From Didymodactylos carnosus (lineage: Eukaryota > Rotifera > Eurotatoria > Philodinida > Philodinidae): a stretch of DNA of 64,000 nt. This document shows, in pieces, positions 23,953-38,006 of the stretch. A program made the position numbers and the translations under genes. The DNA lies in the NCBI GenBank assembly GCA_905250885.1, contig CAJNOQ010000169.1:1-64000 (forward strand). Reading direction: 5' to 3'. Position 1 is the stretch's first letter, and each line of letters starts with the position of its first letter. Under the pieces are notes generated by a model. That model ran no database searches. It saw nothing but the letters and a program-made list of their open reading frames with translations, and was not told where the DNA came from.

Positions 23953-26928
23953 GTAACAAGAACAATGAATTTTACAAAAGGAACAAATCCAGTTCCTTTC
24001 CTTCCAGTAACACTCGAAGAAAGTTATTGTCAAAAAGTATTTTATATACTTGGTATCATGTAGAGATATGGATAGTTGTATTTCATTATACTCAATATTC
24101 TACATTTTTTCTGTTGTCGCAGATTTCTCCTATCAATTCAGTGAATAGTCATCGTCTAATCGATACAGAAACAGCTGGTATTTACGATTGTAATATAAAA
24201 AAGTACACTTAAACTTTAACAATGTTGTATGAGAAAGTTTATCATATAAAATCAAAAGATATAGAACAAAACAAAAATAAATAACATATGGAGTTTAAAA
24301 TACTCCACTGTGTGACGTGACCTTTTTAAAAACTTTTTTTTGAATGACATAAATATTGAAAGAACATCTGTTACATGAAACTTACCATACTCCTTCGAAT
24401 AATGTCTTTTTAAATGAGTTTTGATTAAAGCGACTAAAATATTAGATAAAAGTGATTATATAGTTATTCATAGTAATTTAGAAGTTTAGAAAAGACTTCT
24501 AAGAATAATGAAATAAACGGATTTGACAGCTCGTATTTTTATGGAAATTAGTTTTGATATTCAGCTACAAGGTAGCAAACTCAGTGTTGATATCTATTTT
24601 TTTGTTTCATTTTTATATGGAAAACAATATTTTCTTCGTTTGTTCACATCCACTGTATGTAGAGATATCGAATAAAATGAGGATTTTCTGTACATATTTT
24701 TCGTTTTTAATTATATTTTAAAACAATAATTTTCTCTTAAATTTAAATGTAATAATTTAGAACTAAATGTAACAATGCGATCAAAAAGTTGTTTCTTACG
24801 CAATTTAATGTAACAAAACACCCTCGAAATGTTCTATGAGAATTACATGAACATAGACAACATTTTTTGTTCAGAATGTGATTCGTTTTTAGCAAAAAAA
24901 TATAGAGATCAGATTTTTTTTCTATTTGTAGATATTTTTCTATTTGTGTTGTTTGGTGAGTTCAACATAATGGGTCCCACTTGTGGGATCCATCGCGTCG
25001 AATGTGTTAATACATCGTTATCTGCGTCCTGTGAGCATCATTTCATAACTAAATTATACCATTCTATCAGATATTTACACATATCGTTGATATCTAAAAT
25101 GGAGAGTTTAAGAATGGTATAGATAACATGAACTTTGCACAAATTGTTTTGCAGCAAATTTCAATAAAAGAGCTTTTTTTGTTGTTGTTATGTTTAGAAT
25201 TGGAGCTTACGCATTTTTCTTTCTTTTTGATATATTTACGTATCATCTAGAATAAGATTCTTTTTCTATTTACGTAGCTTAAGCATTAACTATCTATCCA
25301 ATGTATATCTTTGTTTTTCTAGCTAATAGAAAGCATGCTCGCTTGTTGATGTTTATATACTAGGTAGAGATAAAGAAAATTACTTTACATACACAAGTTA
25401 TGCGTGATGAAAGGAGAGCAGAATGATGGCAACAATAATATTCTTTTCTCAGTATCGCTAGAGAAGATGAAAGTATAGTGAGGATAAAAAATTAATTCAG
25501 TAGTTAGTTAATTAGACTTAGTTTGACGAATGTAACATTGAAAGTTGATTTGACTTACTAGAAATTGATTCAAACCAAAAAATTCCATTTGTTAAACTCA
25601 ATTGATTTTTACTTCTAAGCACAAATTCATCTTGTCTTCCTTATATGTAATTATTTATTAGGATGATTTGTGAATACCACACAGTGAAAAATGCCACCAA
25701 TAAGAGTCCGTAAGGGAAATGGTAGCAGGTTCAGAGAATCGGTTATAAAATCTTCTACGTGATTAATGGCGATAATGTCCAAATGATCATCCCAATAACT
25801 TTAATCCATCCAAATATTAATTACTAAATTTCGCTCACCACGTTGAAGTATTTATACAAGAACCTCTCCATATAAATAAAATATATTTCAGAGGCAAAGC
25901 GATTTGACCGTGTCTGATATTCTCTTTAAATAAATTCTTTCTTCCCCACACACAGCCATTCGTCTTTTCTTCCTTTACATAGCACATCAGTTTTTTATTC
26001 TCTTACGTTCATTCCTTTTTACCTTTTGCAAAGTCTATAATGGCTAAACACTCGATTGGCGATGCTTTTTATTTGAATAAAACTGGTTCAATAACCCCTC
26101 CATTTTACGTTACGATTGTCGTGCTTGACTATATGTGAAAAGTATCGATAGCTCCATCGTCATTTCATTTTACTCTATCAATTTATACAATTTAATGAAA
26201 AAACTATCAAAATCTAGTCAACGGTATACACAAAACTTTAGACGTAATTAAACGTGGAAAAATCATGAGTTATTTCTACATGTGAAAGTCTATACATTTT
26301 TATTTATGGGTATATCAACGATAATGAGATGTTGTTTCGTTTTTCGATTATTTCCATTAACGTATTGTAAAATGTTGCCGGTTAAGAGACTAGACAGGTA
26401 AATAATAACAGGATAAGAATCTGATGTCATTGGAAAATAAATATTTATTGTAAATTATTAGCTGAGTATAGTATTGTCCACTCTCATCCAATGTTCAGTT
26501 AACAACTAATTGTAGATAGTGGTGGCATGAATGAGGCAATTGTAAAAATGACATAAGATGATGGTATGATTCACTATTAAAAAGTTCTAAATATAACAGT
26601 TGTATCTAATATTATTTTATATTTAGTGTCAGACAGTTTGTCTAAATTTAATGTTTCTTATTCAAGTCAAAAAAAATATTTATTGTTATTTATGGTCGGT
26701 ACTAATGTGTAAGAATAAAAAAGTTAAAAAATGTTTGAACATTCAGTAAGAATAGAGCAATCTAAATTTCCTTTCTAAAAATTAAAAATTCGACGAAATT
26801 TGAAATATTTTGAAAGAAGTTTTTTCTTTTCTATATCCTTTTTAGGGGGAAAAATAAATAGTTCATTTAATGAAAAGAAATTTTATCTCTATTGTATTGT
26901 ATAATGTTTTACCATTATATTGTAGATC
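23953..26928. other. Long gene-poor stretch upstream of TSC1
   Basis: About 3 kb of AT-rich DNA. No convincing exon or repeat was seen. The TTGTAG just before the TSC1 start codon (about 26924) could be the acceptor of a 5'-UTR intron, so TSC1 leader exons may lie here. Confidence 0.45.
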
Positions 26929-29216
26929 ATGTCATCTCTAAACACATCACCGATCTCTTCTTCATCTTCTGTTTATTTATCGTCGGGACAGTATCGAAAA
27001 GGTTCACCACCTCGAATAATTACCCATCATCCATCTCATTCTCGTTTACCGTCGACATCGTCAAGTGCTGCCTGTATCGTATCATCATCACCCATTGAAA
27101 ATTTGAAAAAACTCGATGATCCTCTATTTCCGTTTGAACATCGTCCAATATTAATAAAAGCACTTGTTAACGAATGTGAACATAGTGCAGATACAATGAA
27201 TTATGTACTAGACTATTATTTTCAAACAGAATCAGAAAATATTATTATAATATTAAAAAAAATAAATGAAACAAACGAAGCACAATCAAAAGTAAGCCGA
27301 ATGGTATATATATACACACATCTACTTATGACATTATATTTTGTTTGTTTTAAGATGTTTCTAGAACGTCTACATGCTCACGGTTTAAAACAGTGTATCA
27401 AAAGTTCAGCAGTAATAGATTCAACTTCGGGTTATGATGATAGCGAAAAATCAGCTCATACAATGAAAGTATTTCGTTTATTATGTTTAATTATACATTC
27501 TAATGAACAATGGCTACATCGAATTGTCAAAGATACTGTAATGAAAGATTGTTTACAAGCAATTTTAAATGTAAGAACTAATTAGAGCACATCTTCTTTT
27601 CTTATAATTACGTATTTAATATTTAGAAAAGGGAAGATCCAAGTATTCTTGTACAAGGATGTTATTTTTTTTCGGCATTAACAACTACAATACCTTCAGA
27701 GTTAGCACGATATCGTGAACAGATATTAAACGTATTTAAAGCAGTATGTGATTATTTGTGCAAACATGAAGCATTGTTAAAATCAACATCGAATCAATCA
27801 ATAGGTATAGTTCTGGTTTAAAAAATTATATGTAGAAATATTAAACCTTTATAAATTTTTAGAGTCAGTGGATAATTCAGTTATTTCAAATGTCTTTCGC
27901 TCAGCATACTGTCTGTTTTATACGTTATACACTGTTTATCCCTGTAATTTATTATATATGATGTGTAGGGAATATAATAGACATGAAAATAGGAAAACAA
28001 TGGAACATGTAGTTTTAGTAAGTTGTTAACCAAGTCGAGATTTTCTTACCTCGAACGATTTGTACAAACTTAGTTATGCTTTTTAGCCGATGTTTCAACA
28101 TGTACGTCTAAATCCAAGACTTATCGATGGCGATAAAAATAAAGAAGTTGAAAAGGATAAATGGCGATCATATGAATGTCATGATCTTATTTATGAGTCA
28201 CGAAACGTAATCTTTGACTTCTATTGAATATATTCATTTCTTAAATTACTTCTTATGTTAAAGATTTGCCTTAATCCAACTTTTGGCTCTGAACCGCCAT
28301 CGCATCGAAATTGGATGCATGAATTAATGAAACGTGTATTACCCTTTCAACATTTGAAGGGTAAGAAATAAACTATTTTTATGAATAATGGAATGATTGT
28401 ATTTTATTTTAGAACCTCATACTGGTGATTCAATCAGTTCTCAGATAGCTAATGAACAAACAACATATAAAGATGAAATGATACTTGCCACTGGAGGTAA
28501 ATCTCTATTTCTACTATTATCTTTTTTCATTTGTGCAAACAATTTTTACTTTATCGTAGACAACAATATTTCGAATAAAAGACGAAGTACAGCAAGTGGT
28601 GAAAATATTCCGGTATTCTCTTTAAATTTTCAGCCAGTTATATTTATATTTTTTCTTTATTCTTTAAAAGCTATATCTTTTGCTAGTATAACCACTATTC
28701 ATATCGTTTTAGACTAAACTTATAAATATATTCAATCGCATATTTCGATCATCGTCTGTATCAACAAATCCAAAACATCTCTCGACTTCCCCTAACAATA
28801 ACCTTGGAACGAATGAGAATATTCCGTCATCATCGTTACATATACACATTCCACCAACACAACAAACAATATTAACGCAAGCCGATTCATTACATTCAAG
28901 TGGATCAGTACCTATAATGAGAAAAGTGAACATGAATGCTGATGCTGGTATTTTAATTACACCTGAATCATTAAAACAAGGAACACTTACTACTCGTCAA
29001 AGTGAACACCAAGCATATATAAAAACAGTTATTGATGCCTTGAACAAATTATACGATAAAGGTAAAAAGTTCAGATCTACGGGAAAGAAGTTTTATTATA
29101 TCACAACATTTGCTGATTCAAGTTTTTATTCCAACTTATAGAATGGCCACCAGCACTAGCATTGTTTTTTGGCATTAATGAAGTAAAGGTTTTACCTTCA
29201 CATACATTTGTATCCG

Positions 29217-29250
<34 letters not shown>

Positions 29251-31639
29251 TCATGCAACAACAGCAGATAATATTCTATTTTATTTATCAGCATCAGAAC
29301 ACAGTCTTCAAAATATTGAAGACGAAAATTCGAGTGATTCATTAACAACACCTAACACAAGAATACGGTCCTCTTCGTCTTCGTCAGCCACGGCAACATG
29401 TCATTGTGTCAATTCACCTATACTACCGCCAGCACCAGAAAATGATAACGGAAAATTTTCTCGTACATATTCTTTATCGTCTAAACAACGAAGAACACAT
29501 GAACATCCTACTCTCTGTCACCGACCTATACCATCACCGACAACAATAAAACCATCTCGTATGTATCATAGTCCTACTGCTGAAAAAGAATACTTTATAA
29601 CCAAACCACTTAAAGAACCATCTGCATCTCCACCGTCACCGTCATTACTATCGGCAGATCAACAAATAATACTAATAAAAAAAACAGATGAATATTTAAC
29701 AACAAATCTGCTTTCAGAACAAGTTTCTCCTACAAATGTTATGGAAAATAATGCAGTGAATATTGATAATTATGGACAAAAGGGAGAAAGTATCTTTAAC
29801 AAATCTACCCAATGTGGGGATTTGTGGCTAATTGATGTACCTTCCGAATTATTTATCAAGGATGGTGATTCAGATATTCAAGATATTTCATCATGTACTA
29901 ATAAAATCGTTGATCAATTATCGTTATCAACAGTCAATTCTACTGAATTCAAACAAATGCATCACAGTGAGGCAATTATCTTTGCATTTAGCATCTTTTG
30001 AAGAATTTTTTGGCACATTGGTTTAAGAGGAATTCCCTATTTACTTTCATAAATGATGTGGGCAAACTAAATATCAGCACAGTCAGTATAAGCATTTGGA
30101 TAATTATACTTGACTACTTAAAAGAAAGAATTCAGACTCTTGTTTTTCAATATTAATTAGTTTCGGAAGAAGCGTGACAACAAGAGAAATGCTGAAAACC
30201 CACTAAAAAGCTATACAAACAATTTTTTCTAGCTTTAGCCTGGAGTTAATATGTCAGCTACCAGCATCAGAATGATTGTATAGAGGGTATAGATATTTTG
30301 CTTTTATTTTTGTAGATTCAAACAAACGTCATATTCGTTTACAAGAGTGTCAATTGAATTATGAAGAATTTTTATGTAATCAGTATAAAAAGAAGTATGA
30401 TAAAATGTGTCAGAAACAAAAACACAATCATCGACAAACAAATGAACTTCTTGCAACTGTGAGTTACATTTTTTCTTTGATAATATTTAATATTTTGCCA
30501 TTGTTATTGTTTTTTAGAATGGTTTTATTCGAACAACAAAAAGTGAAATTGAATTGTATCTTAATGATGAATTGAATTTGCTAGAACATCATTCAAATAT
30601 GTTATCAGATGAAAATAATGATTTAAGAAGATTAGTAGTCACAAGTCAAAAGTAACTGATGTTTTTTGTTCATAGTTTAGACTATTATATTATGTAAAAT
30701 TGATTTATTCTAGAAATACTCGTAGACGTAAACAGCCTCTTCAATTGAACACGAATGAACTTGATCAAATGGAAAAAAACTTCAATGAAACTCAAAAGGT
30801 TAATAGTTATAGCACATTTTTATAGTTCTATCTAATATTTTTTGTGTATTTAGGCTGTTGATGGAGATTATTATAAATTAGAAAATATGAAAGTCTCATT
30901 AGATGAACGTGAACAAAATGTTAATTTACCATTAGATAGTTTAGAACAATTAAAATATTTAAATCAAAATGTATTACAATTGGATGCCATTAATCAAGAT
31001 TTAGAATGTGAAATAATACGTTTAAATCAGGGTGATGATCGAATTAATCTATTAAATCACTCCCATGGCCAATATGGTAGCGGTGGAGGTGATACAGAAA
31101 GTGATTTAGATTCTCTATCGTTGTATGATAATGAAAATGAACAACAACTACAAGAAGATGAAACTGAGAATTTTGATCAATTGTTAAATGATGCAATCAA
31201 ATTGTTGAAGGAACAAAGTAAATATTTTTGCTGAATTTTATATGATTTAAATAATTTATACTCGTCTTCTTGTAGATGAAGACAATTCATTAAATCATGA
31301 TGAAATAGAAACGGAGGCGTTCAATAGAGTCTTATCTTATATGGAAAATAAAACGCACATGCAGGTAGATCATCACATTCTTAGTCAACATATCGTAGCA
31401 TTATTTTTACTTTCTTTATTCAGAACTTATTGTTAGATCACAATACTCATTATAGTGAATTGTATTTATCTGTACAAAATAATTATATGGCTGAAATACA
31501 AAATGAATTATTATTAAATCAACAAGCGTATACACAATTGGAGACAACAGTTGGAACATTGTTTGATCGCATATCATCTACAACGCAACAAACATTAATT
31601 GAAAAGGGTTATGTTGGTATTTCATCTGTTAGTGGTTGA
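26929..31639 (+). CDS. TSC1: Hamartin (TSC1), mTORC1 inhibitor subunit
   Basis: Sixteen exons (26929-27291, 27355-27570, 27627-27804, 27863-28017, 28087-28206, 28264-28360, 28413-28496, 28560-28612, 28713-29061, 29142-29966, 30316-30458, 30518-30651, 30714-30798, 30854-31217, 31276-31364, 31424-31639) join exactly in frame to 1156 residues; human TSC1 has 1164. The N-terminal half matches the hamartin helical domain, best at VYPCNLLYMMCREYNRHENR and PMFQHVRLNPRLIDGDKNKE, which line up with the conserved YPCNF and MxEHVRIHPELVTGSKDHE segments. A long Ser/Pro/Thr-rich middle with a Q10 run follows, then a C-terminal coiled coil. Role by family: scaffold of the TSC complex that inactivates Rheb at the lysosome. 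The long intron 29967-30315 uses a GTGAGG donor and is the least certain join. Confidence 0.92.
29219..29248 (+). repeat. (CAA)10 polyglutamine run in TSC1
   Basis: Ten pure CAA codons encode Q565-Q574 in the disordered middle of hamartin. A pure codon run is prone to length change. Confidence 0.95.
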
Positions 31640-33134
31640 AAACTATAGATTAATTCCGAATAATACTTCTTACCGAGAAATCTAGTCTATTTTTATTCTG
31701 TCTCTTCTCACATATACTTTGTAGCGTCTTTTTCTCTCATATTTATTGTGCAAACTCTTCGTATTGAACAAGAAATCTATTGTTGTTTTTATATTTTCTA
31801 TATATTCGAAGAGGCAGATATTTTTATCATTATTCTTCAAAGCACGTATAAAATAGAACTCATTTCAGAACGTATGAAGTCCGGTTAAACAGAGAAAGAA
31901 GATTAGACAAATCTAAGAAAAAATATCTCACACACGAAAGTATTTCCTTATATTCAGAAGTTGTTGTTCAAATGTAGTTTGAACAAACAGTCGAAGGCAT
32001 TTCTGGAATGTTACTATGACAAACGAGCAAGAAATAATTTGAACTTTATGCTTTGTCCTTTGGCGCCCTCTGCTTTTTGAAGGGGATATCGATTTACGTT
32101 GGAAGGTATATTTTTCGTGTCTCCGCAATACTGTTTTTAATTAAGAAATTGTTTTTAAAAGACATATAACTACTACATATTCGTTTGATCATTGTATAGG
32201 ATGTGCGTCTGACATATCAAAATTAATGGTACTTTCCGGACATCAAGGACGATACGGTCTAAGCTAAAGAAGTCGTTTTTGTTAATTGCATGCATAGTAT
32301 TGTATGTAGTATAAAGACTGATGAAAAATGTCTCTTATTTTCGTGTACTTTTGTAGCCGTGGAAAAATTCAGTAGATTGCATAAAAGTTAATCTTTGTCA
32401 ACTCTGTGCTCGGATTCTTGTTACTCTCGTCGAGGTATTTACTATTGTATACTGCAGATGGCGCTTTTTCTCTGGTTGATAGACTGCTGGTTCATGGGCG
32501 ATTATGTCGTCACATTTACAGTCGGCTGAATTAATCCATGTCATTATTTGAAAATTAACGAAGGAACGCTAAGCTCTTTCAGGGCGTATAGACCAACGTT
32601 TTTCTTTTGTGAGATAGAGGCGGTTTGCATCTATTTATATATCTTTCTATTTTTTCAAACAGGGTGCCTTTTTCCCTTCTCCAAAAAATGGTAAACAAAA
32701 AGAAGGAAAAATATATCATACGCTCGCTTTACAAAAGAACTTTCTTTATTAAAACCGCCTACTCTTTCGGTTTATAACGAAATTTATTACGTGAGAGCAG
32801 ATTTTAAGAAATTTTAATCGCTTTCTCTAATGTTCTTGTCTAGAATTTAGAGAGTACTCGACTGTTATTCTATAATGTTCATCTATAAGCGCCGCTAGCA
32901 GTTCTGCTGATTTTAGGTTATTTTTAAAATAGATCGGTTTTGATTAGAATTTGTATATGATCTAATACGTCGCATATAGAAATTTTATAGCTTCAACAAG
33001 ATTCTCTTAAAGTAACAAACTTCTTTTCTTTTAAAGTTAAATTGCAAACGGATGACGGTGGATAACAATATCAATTTCTGTTTATTAATGTTCATCTAAT
33101 CGTTGATAATGCCCAGTCAACTTCGTTATTTACA
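31640..33134. other. Intergenic between TSC1 and the UPF0669 gene
   Basis: No gene or clear inverted repeat recognised. It contains T-rich TSC1 3' flank and presumably the promoter of the downstream gene. Confidence 0.45.
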
Positions 33135-34581
33135 ATGAAACAAAAGTCTTATGTTCTTTTTTTCGGAATATGTTATTGCTCAATAATTGCAGTTCATTCT
33201 ACTGATCGACCAATTCAGTCGCTATTTACACCTACAGGTTCGACACATCACGATAAATCATCATCAACAAATTGGTTACTCGAAGATGAAGATACTAGTT
33301 TAGAAGAAGATGAATTATCGAATGAAGCCAGCGGTGTAATTGAAAATTTACTTAAACGTAATAAAGCGTCATTTGAGCATGAACAGTTGTTATTAGCTGA
33401 TGTATATCGGAAAAATCGTACATATCTATCGATACATGACGATAAAGTATATGCTTTTAATTTTTCTTATTTTGTCTTAAACGGTGAAGGAACTTATCGT
33501 TTAATATTAATATCATCGAAAGGGGATGCTGACTTATACGTATCAAATCGTTTCAAACACGTAACTTATTACAATTATAATTTAAGTAGTACAACATGCG
33601 GTATTGATGAAATAGTAATTGATCGATCGATAAAACGACCAGTCTATATTGGAGTTTATGGTTATTCTCAATATCGTGTTAGCTATTATCGTTTATTAGG
33701 TAGGTTATACTAAACGATGTTTTAAAAAATTTTCTCCTATACTATTTATCTATCATGAAGAAAAATCCTATTCAGGGATTTTTACGAGTCTATTTTATAT
33801 GTTTTTTAGAAGTCTCTGAAGTCTGACTCGATGAACTTTGTTAAAGTTGCTAGAAATGCAGATTACATGTTTCTATGTAGAATTAGATGTTGGCAAGCAT
33901 TGTATTTTTTATTCATAATTCTGTGCTTATTCAATAACAAATTTCTAAGCGAGTCTGACAGCCTAGGCTCGGTGGAAGACATTGTCAAAATAACACAGAA
34001 TGCGAATAAAAGAAAGCTCAAAGCTCTGTAATCTCTCATTTTATGAGAAAAAGTTTACTCTATATATCGGCATATTAAAATAACATATTTTGTCTTTTTC
34101 TTCTTTCGAATTGTACACTTTTTTTCCTACAGGTAAAAAAATCTGACCCTCGGCTCGTAATATTTCTACTCCCCCTACTACTGTATACACTAATGCCTGC
34201 AGATTAAATCTTTGAGCATAATTAATCATATTAACTAATTTTATTTGTATGATTTTCTTTTTAGTTGAACAAATATCACAAGCTACAATTGAAGATTATT
34301 TTACTTATATTTATACATCGGATTATTTTTCAACTAAAAGCGATGAAAACTATTTTAAAAATAAAAATAAAGTTTACTCTAATATTGAATCATCATCAAA
34401 TGACTATTATGGACAACAAGAACAAGAAAGACAAGGTATGAAACCTCATGATCATGAATATCAATATCGAGAATTAGAACAAGAAACAACTGTTAAAGAT
34501 GATGATTCAAATGATAATAGACACATATTTTGGAATTTATTTTTGTCTATATTGAATTTTCTTGTTGAAGTTTTAACATAA
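33135..34581 (+). CDS. UPF0669 family secreted protein (C6orf120 homologue)
   Basis: Two exons, 33135-33699 and 34265-34581, join in frame to 293 residues. Residues 1-23 form a signal peptide. The family core is clear: RLILISSKGDADLYVS and CGIDEIVIDRSIKRPVYIGV match the C6orf120 segments with GDADLYVS, TCG and RPVGIGIYG. The C-terminal hydrophobic stretch (FWNLFLSILNFLVEVL) matches the C6orf120 tail. Compared with the human protein (about 190 residues) it adds about 75 acidic residues after the signal peptide and an insert before the tail. The molecular function of the family is essentially unknown. Confidence 0.85.
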
Positions 34582-35659
34582 TTTGCGTACATGTGACATT
34601 CCTATTCTTACGTAATACACTGATTCTTCTTTATAACAAAGAGCAGAACTCATATTTTATAATTTTTTCGTCTTTCACCTTTTCAAACTTTCATTTAACT
34701 TTTGATAAATAATTGATTGTATCGTATCCTTTTATGTCCAGATTTATGTTTATCTTTAAGGAATTATGATATTTTTTTAGATTTATTTGGCTCACTGTTT
34801 AATTCTGGTGTTTGTGAGACAGAGAGAGAAAGAGAGAGATAGAATCATATCTTTCTCAAAACTAAGCGATCAACGGAAAAATGTTTTTTTTGCCACTCAA
34901 ATTCATATTGACTTCGTCTAGCCAGTACTTGTTTGACAAAATCTTTTCGATATTCAAGAGTTAACACTTGTTACTACATTTCTTTTTATTTGTTGCGTCT
35001 AGCTTTAAGTATTGTTGTTGTTTTTTTTGTAAAAATAATAGATTATTTTTTACTTTAATCTGTTCTTGTTATTATTGTTGTTTATATTCATTTGCCAAAA
35101 TGTTACTGTCTGTTTCTTGTCTTATTATATGTGAAACAAATTTTATTTTTATGTTTAAGAACAAAAAACGTCTAACTACAGCATTAATTAAAGAAATAGA
35201 TATATTTTTGTTTCGTTAACGCACACACATTAATGTAGAAATGCGAATACTGTTTTTACAAAAAAAAAATAGTATGTCAACGCATCCGGTTTATGTTATT
35301 TCTCAATTAGGGTTGTGCTATCAAAAGTTAGTCATTTCTTGTATATGCGGTTGATGCATCCTCCTAAAAGCTCTTGTTTTACAGAATAAATCTCTCGAAA
35401 TTTCAGAGACTAAAATCAACTCGAAGCCTCGTGTTCTACCTTTATTCTAATGTTAACCGATCGAAGAGTGATGTTTCGCAGTAAGAAATTATAACGTGAA
35501 AAACAAATTTTATAATCGTTGGAGTGTGATCTAAATAGTTAAAGAAAGTCATGCTATAACTTCTCTTAAATATATCTACATGTGATGAATTGTCTAGCTA
35601 ATTTTGTTTTTTTTTCTAGATTTTAGTTCAAAAATCTAGTTTACAAAAAAGGATCAGAT
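34582..35659. other. Intergenic, upstream of PSMB4
   Basis: AT-rich, with a GAGAGA-rich microsatellite near 34820-34845. No gene recognised. The TTTTCTAG at about 35620 could end a 5'-UTR intron of PSMB4. Confidence 0.45.
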
Positions 35660-36834
35660 ATGCTTGGAAGTCACAATTCATTTTCTTCGTTTACGAATAA
35701 TATCCATGATAGTGAGCAAAGACAAAATTTTGGTGTTTCATTAGAGACAGAGGCTGAGAGAGGTATTCGTACTCGTACAGTGTAAGTCTATTTGAGAACT
35801 TTTCTTTTTGTAAAAATTATATCTTTGTTTTTTTACTATTGTTTTGTAGAAACCCTGTTGTCACTGGATCATCTGTGACAGCGTTTACATTTAATGGCGG
35901 TGTGATACTAGCCGCTGACACATTAGGATCATATGGAACACTTGCTAAATATCGAAATATTCCACGTATTCATCAAGTAAATGATAAGACAGTGATTGCA
36001 ATTGGAGGTGATCTGAGTGATGCCGATTATATTAAAGAAGCGATCGATGCAAAAGTGTATGTAGAAGTAGTATGGTTAGCTCTAGCCAGATCGATATTTG
36101 TTTATTTTTAATGTTTAAGTGAAGAAGATCTTGTACAAGATGCTAATAATGAATTATCACCATTATCGTTGTATTCATGGTGTACACGATTAATGTATCA
36201 TCGCCGAACAAAATTGAATCCATTATTAACAAATGTTATTGTAGCTGGAATGGAAAATAAAGAACCGTTAGTCTCTTATTATTTTTGTCTCATCTATTTA
36301 TGTAAATGAATTTGTTCATCTATTTAGATTTCTTGGACGAGTGAATGATAAAGGATCAGCATTTAAAGAATTTATCATCATGACCGGTATTGGTAATCAT
36401 CTTGCACAAGTAATTATCATTGTGAAAGACAGTCTGAACAGAAAAACTGAAACTCTAATCGCTTCATTCATAATCTTTCTAGGGTTGGATTCGTACCATT
36501 TTAGAAAATTCAAATAGATTAAATCGAGATGAAGCAGAAAATTTAATGGATCGTATCGTGAAACAGTTATTTTATCGTGATTGTCGAGCATTTGCACGGG
36601 TATGTATTTAATTTCTTTAGAAATAAAGTATATTCTATGTTTTCTCATTCATTGTATTTTATCTAGTATCAAGTATGTGTTGTGACAGACGCTGGCATTG
36701 ATTTTAAAGCTAAAGAAGTGACTCCCGATTGGTCATTAGCACCTACACTGTAAGTCGCATCAACACTTCATAAAAAAATGTCTACGTTATTCACACTTTC
36801 TCTTATAATTTGGTTTAGTCGTAATACGGAATAA
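35660..36834 (+). CDS. PSMB4: Proteasome subunit beta type-4 (beta7)
   Basis: Seven exons (35660-35781, 35850-36056, 36120-36266, 36328-36409, 36483-36599, 36667-36749, 36819-36834) join in frame to 257 residues; human PSMB4 has 264. The match is continuous: RTRTVNPVVTGSSVTAFTF, GGVILAADTLGSYGTLAKYR, YSWCTRLMYHRRTKLNPLL and LFYRDCRAFARYQVCVVT. As in the family, residues before NPVVTG form a propeptide and the subunit is non-catalytic, sitting in the inner beta ring of the 20S core. The C-terminal arm is short. The last exon is only 16 nt and encodes the final LRNTE. Confidence 0.96.
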
Positions 36835-38006
36835 AATTGATTGAAATTTTAACACATATGAATGTTTCTATTCAAGAGAACGAAGTACTATTCAAATTTC
36901 TCAATTCAAAAAATTTCCGTTGTTGTTTATTCTACTTGTTAATTTGTGCTTTTTTATTCTAAATAAAAAAAAAATTTTTTGAACCATATTTTCGGCTCCT
37001 GCTAGTCAGGAGGCGTGCTCTATTTAACTTTAATCAATAAAAATTTTCGAGTTTTATGAAATAGATTTTTGAAGTTTAGATAGGAAGACACCGTAAAAGG
37101 AGGACTTAATGCTTTGGAAGAGAACCAGTCGTTAGAGATTACGAAGGGGAAAGTACATCTCTTTGGATAGCTTCTGAAGAAGAGTGTCTGGACAGGACGA
37201 TCGAGCTCGTATGATATTCAAAATTATTCATTGGACATACTCGATTCCTGCCTGAAAGTGGGTTCCACCCTGGCATACATTAATGCAATCAATAGACTGA
37301 CCACCCGAGCTACTTGCTGAATCATTCCGCTCTGTCTATCATCAACTGACCATACAGTAGTAAACCATTAGGTGGAAAATTTTAACAAAGTCAACGTATC
37401 CTGCACCCTCAGTTGAGACCTTTGAGCCACTATCGCCTGTGAAGGGAGAATAGTTTCACTGTTTAGAGGATTACACGCCTCTACCAGCTTTCCTGCTAAA
37501 ATTGAAGCCTTGAGTGGCTCGAATGTGTACGTACAGTCTTGAGCCAGAACACATAGCTCTATGATCGAAATAGCCTTTATTCTAGGTGATATGAGAATAA
37601 AACCACCTATATATCCATATTATAATAGATCGAAAGAGCCCTCGACCGTAGTTTTGATCTTTATACCGTAATGTATACGCAGGAAATTGGTTTTAAAAAA
37701 TATTATACTTGTTATTTTGTAAATGATAATAGAGCACACCCTTCAGAAAATTAATTTCTGAAATAGCTAAAAAATATCATCTTTTGTTTGTCCTTGATGT
37801 TGTTGAAAATCAGATAGGAGAAGTTGTAGTTTAGTTCTATAATAATGATTTTTAAGAATACGCAACATCTATTATTAACTATTTCTTATCAGAAAGTGTT
37901 ACTGATGCAGTCAGTATTCTTAATACATTCACTCCTTCATTACAATTTTTACAGATTGAGTGTTATATTACTTGTTTGACTGTGTCGTCACGGTCTACGA
38001 GTATCA
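36835..38006. other. Intergenic between PSMB4 and the TMEM232-like gene
   Basis: No gene, inverted repeat or TE protein fragment recognised. 37040-37450 is less AT-rich than its surroundings. Confidence 0.45.

Noticed and set aside
24829-25122. Open frame of 97 codons with several Cys
   Set aside because: No motif, no flanking splice sites, typical AT-rich chance ORF.
33700-34264. Extra exon in the long intron of the UPF0669 gene
   Set aside because: Open frames there have no match to the family and the two flanking exons already join exactly in phase.
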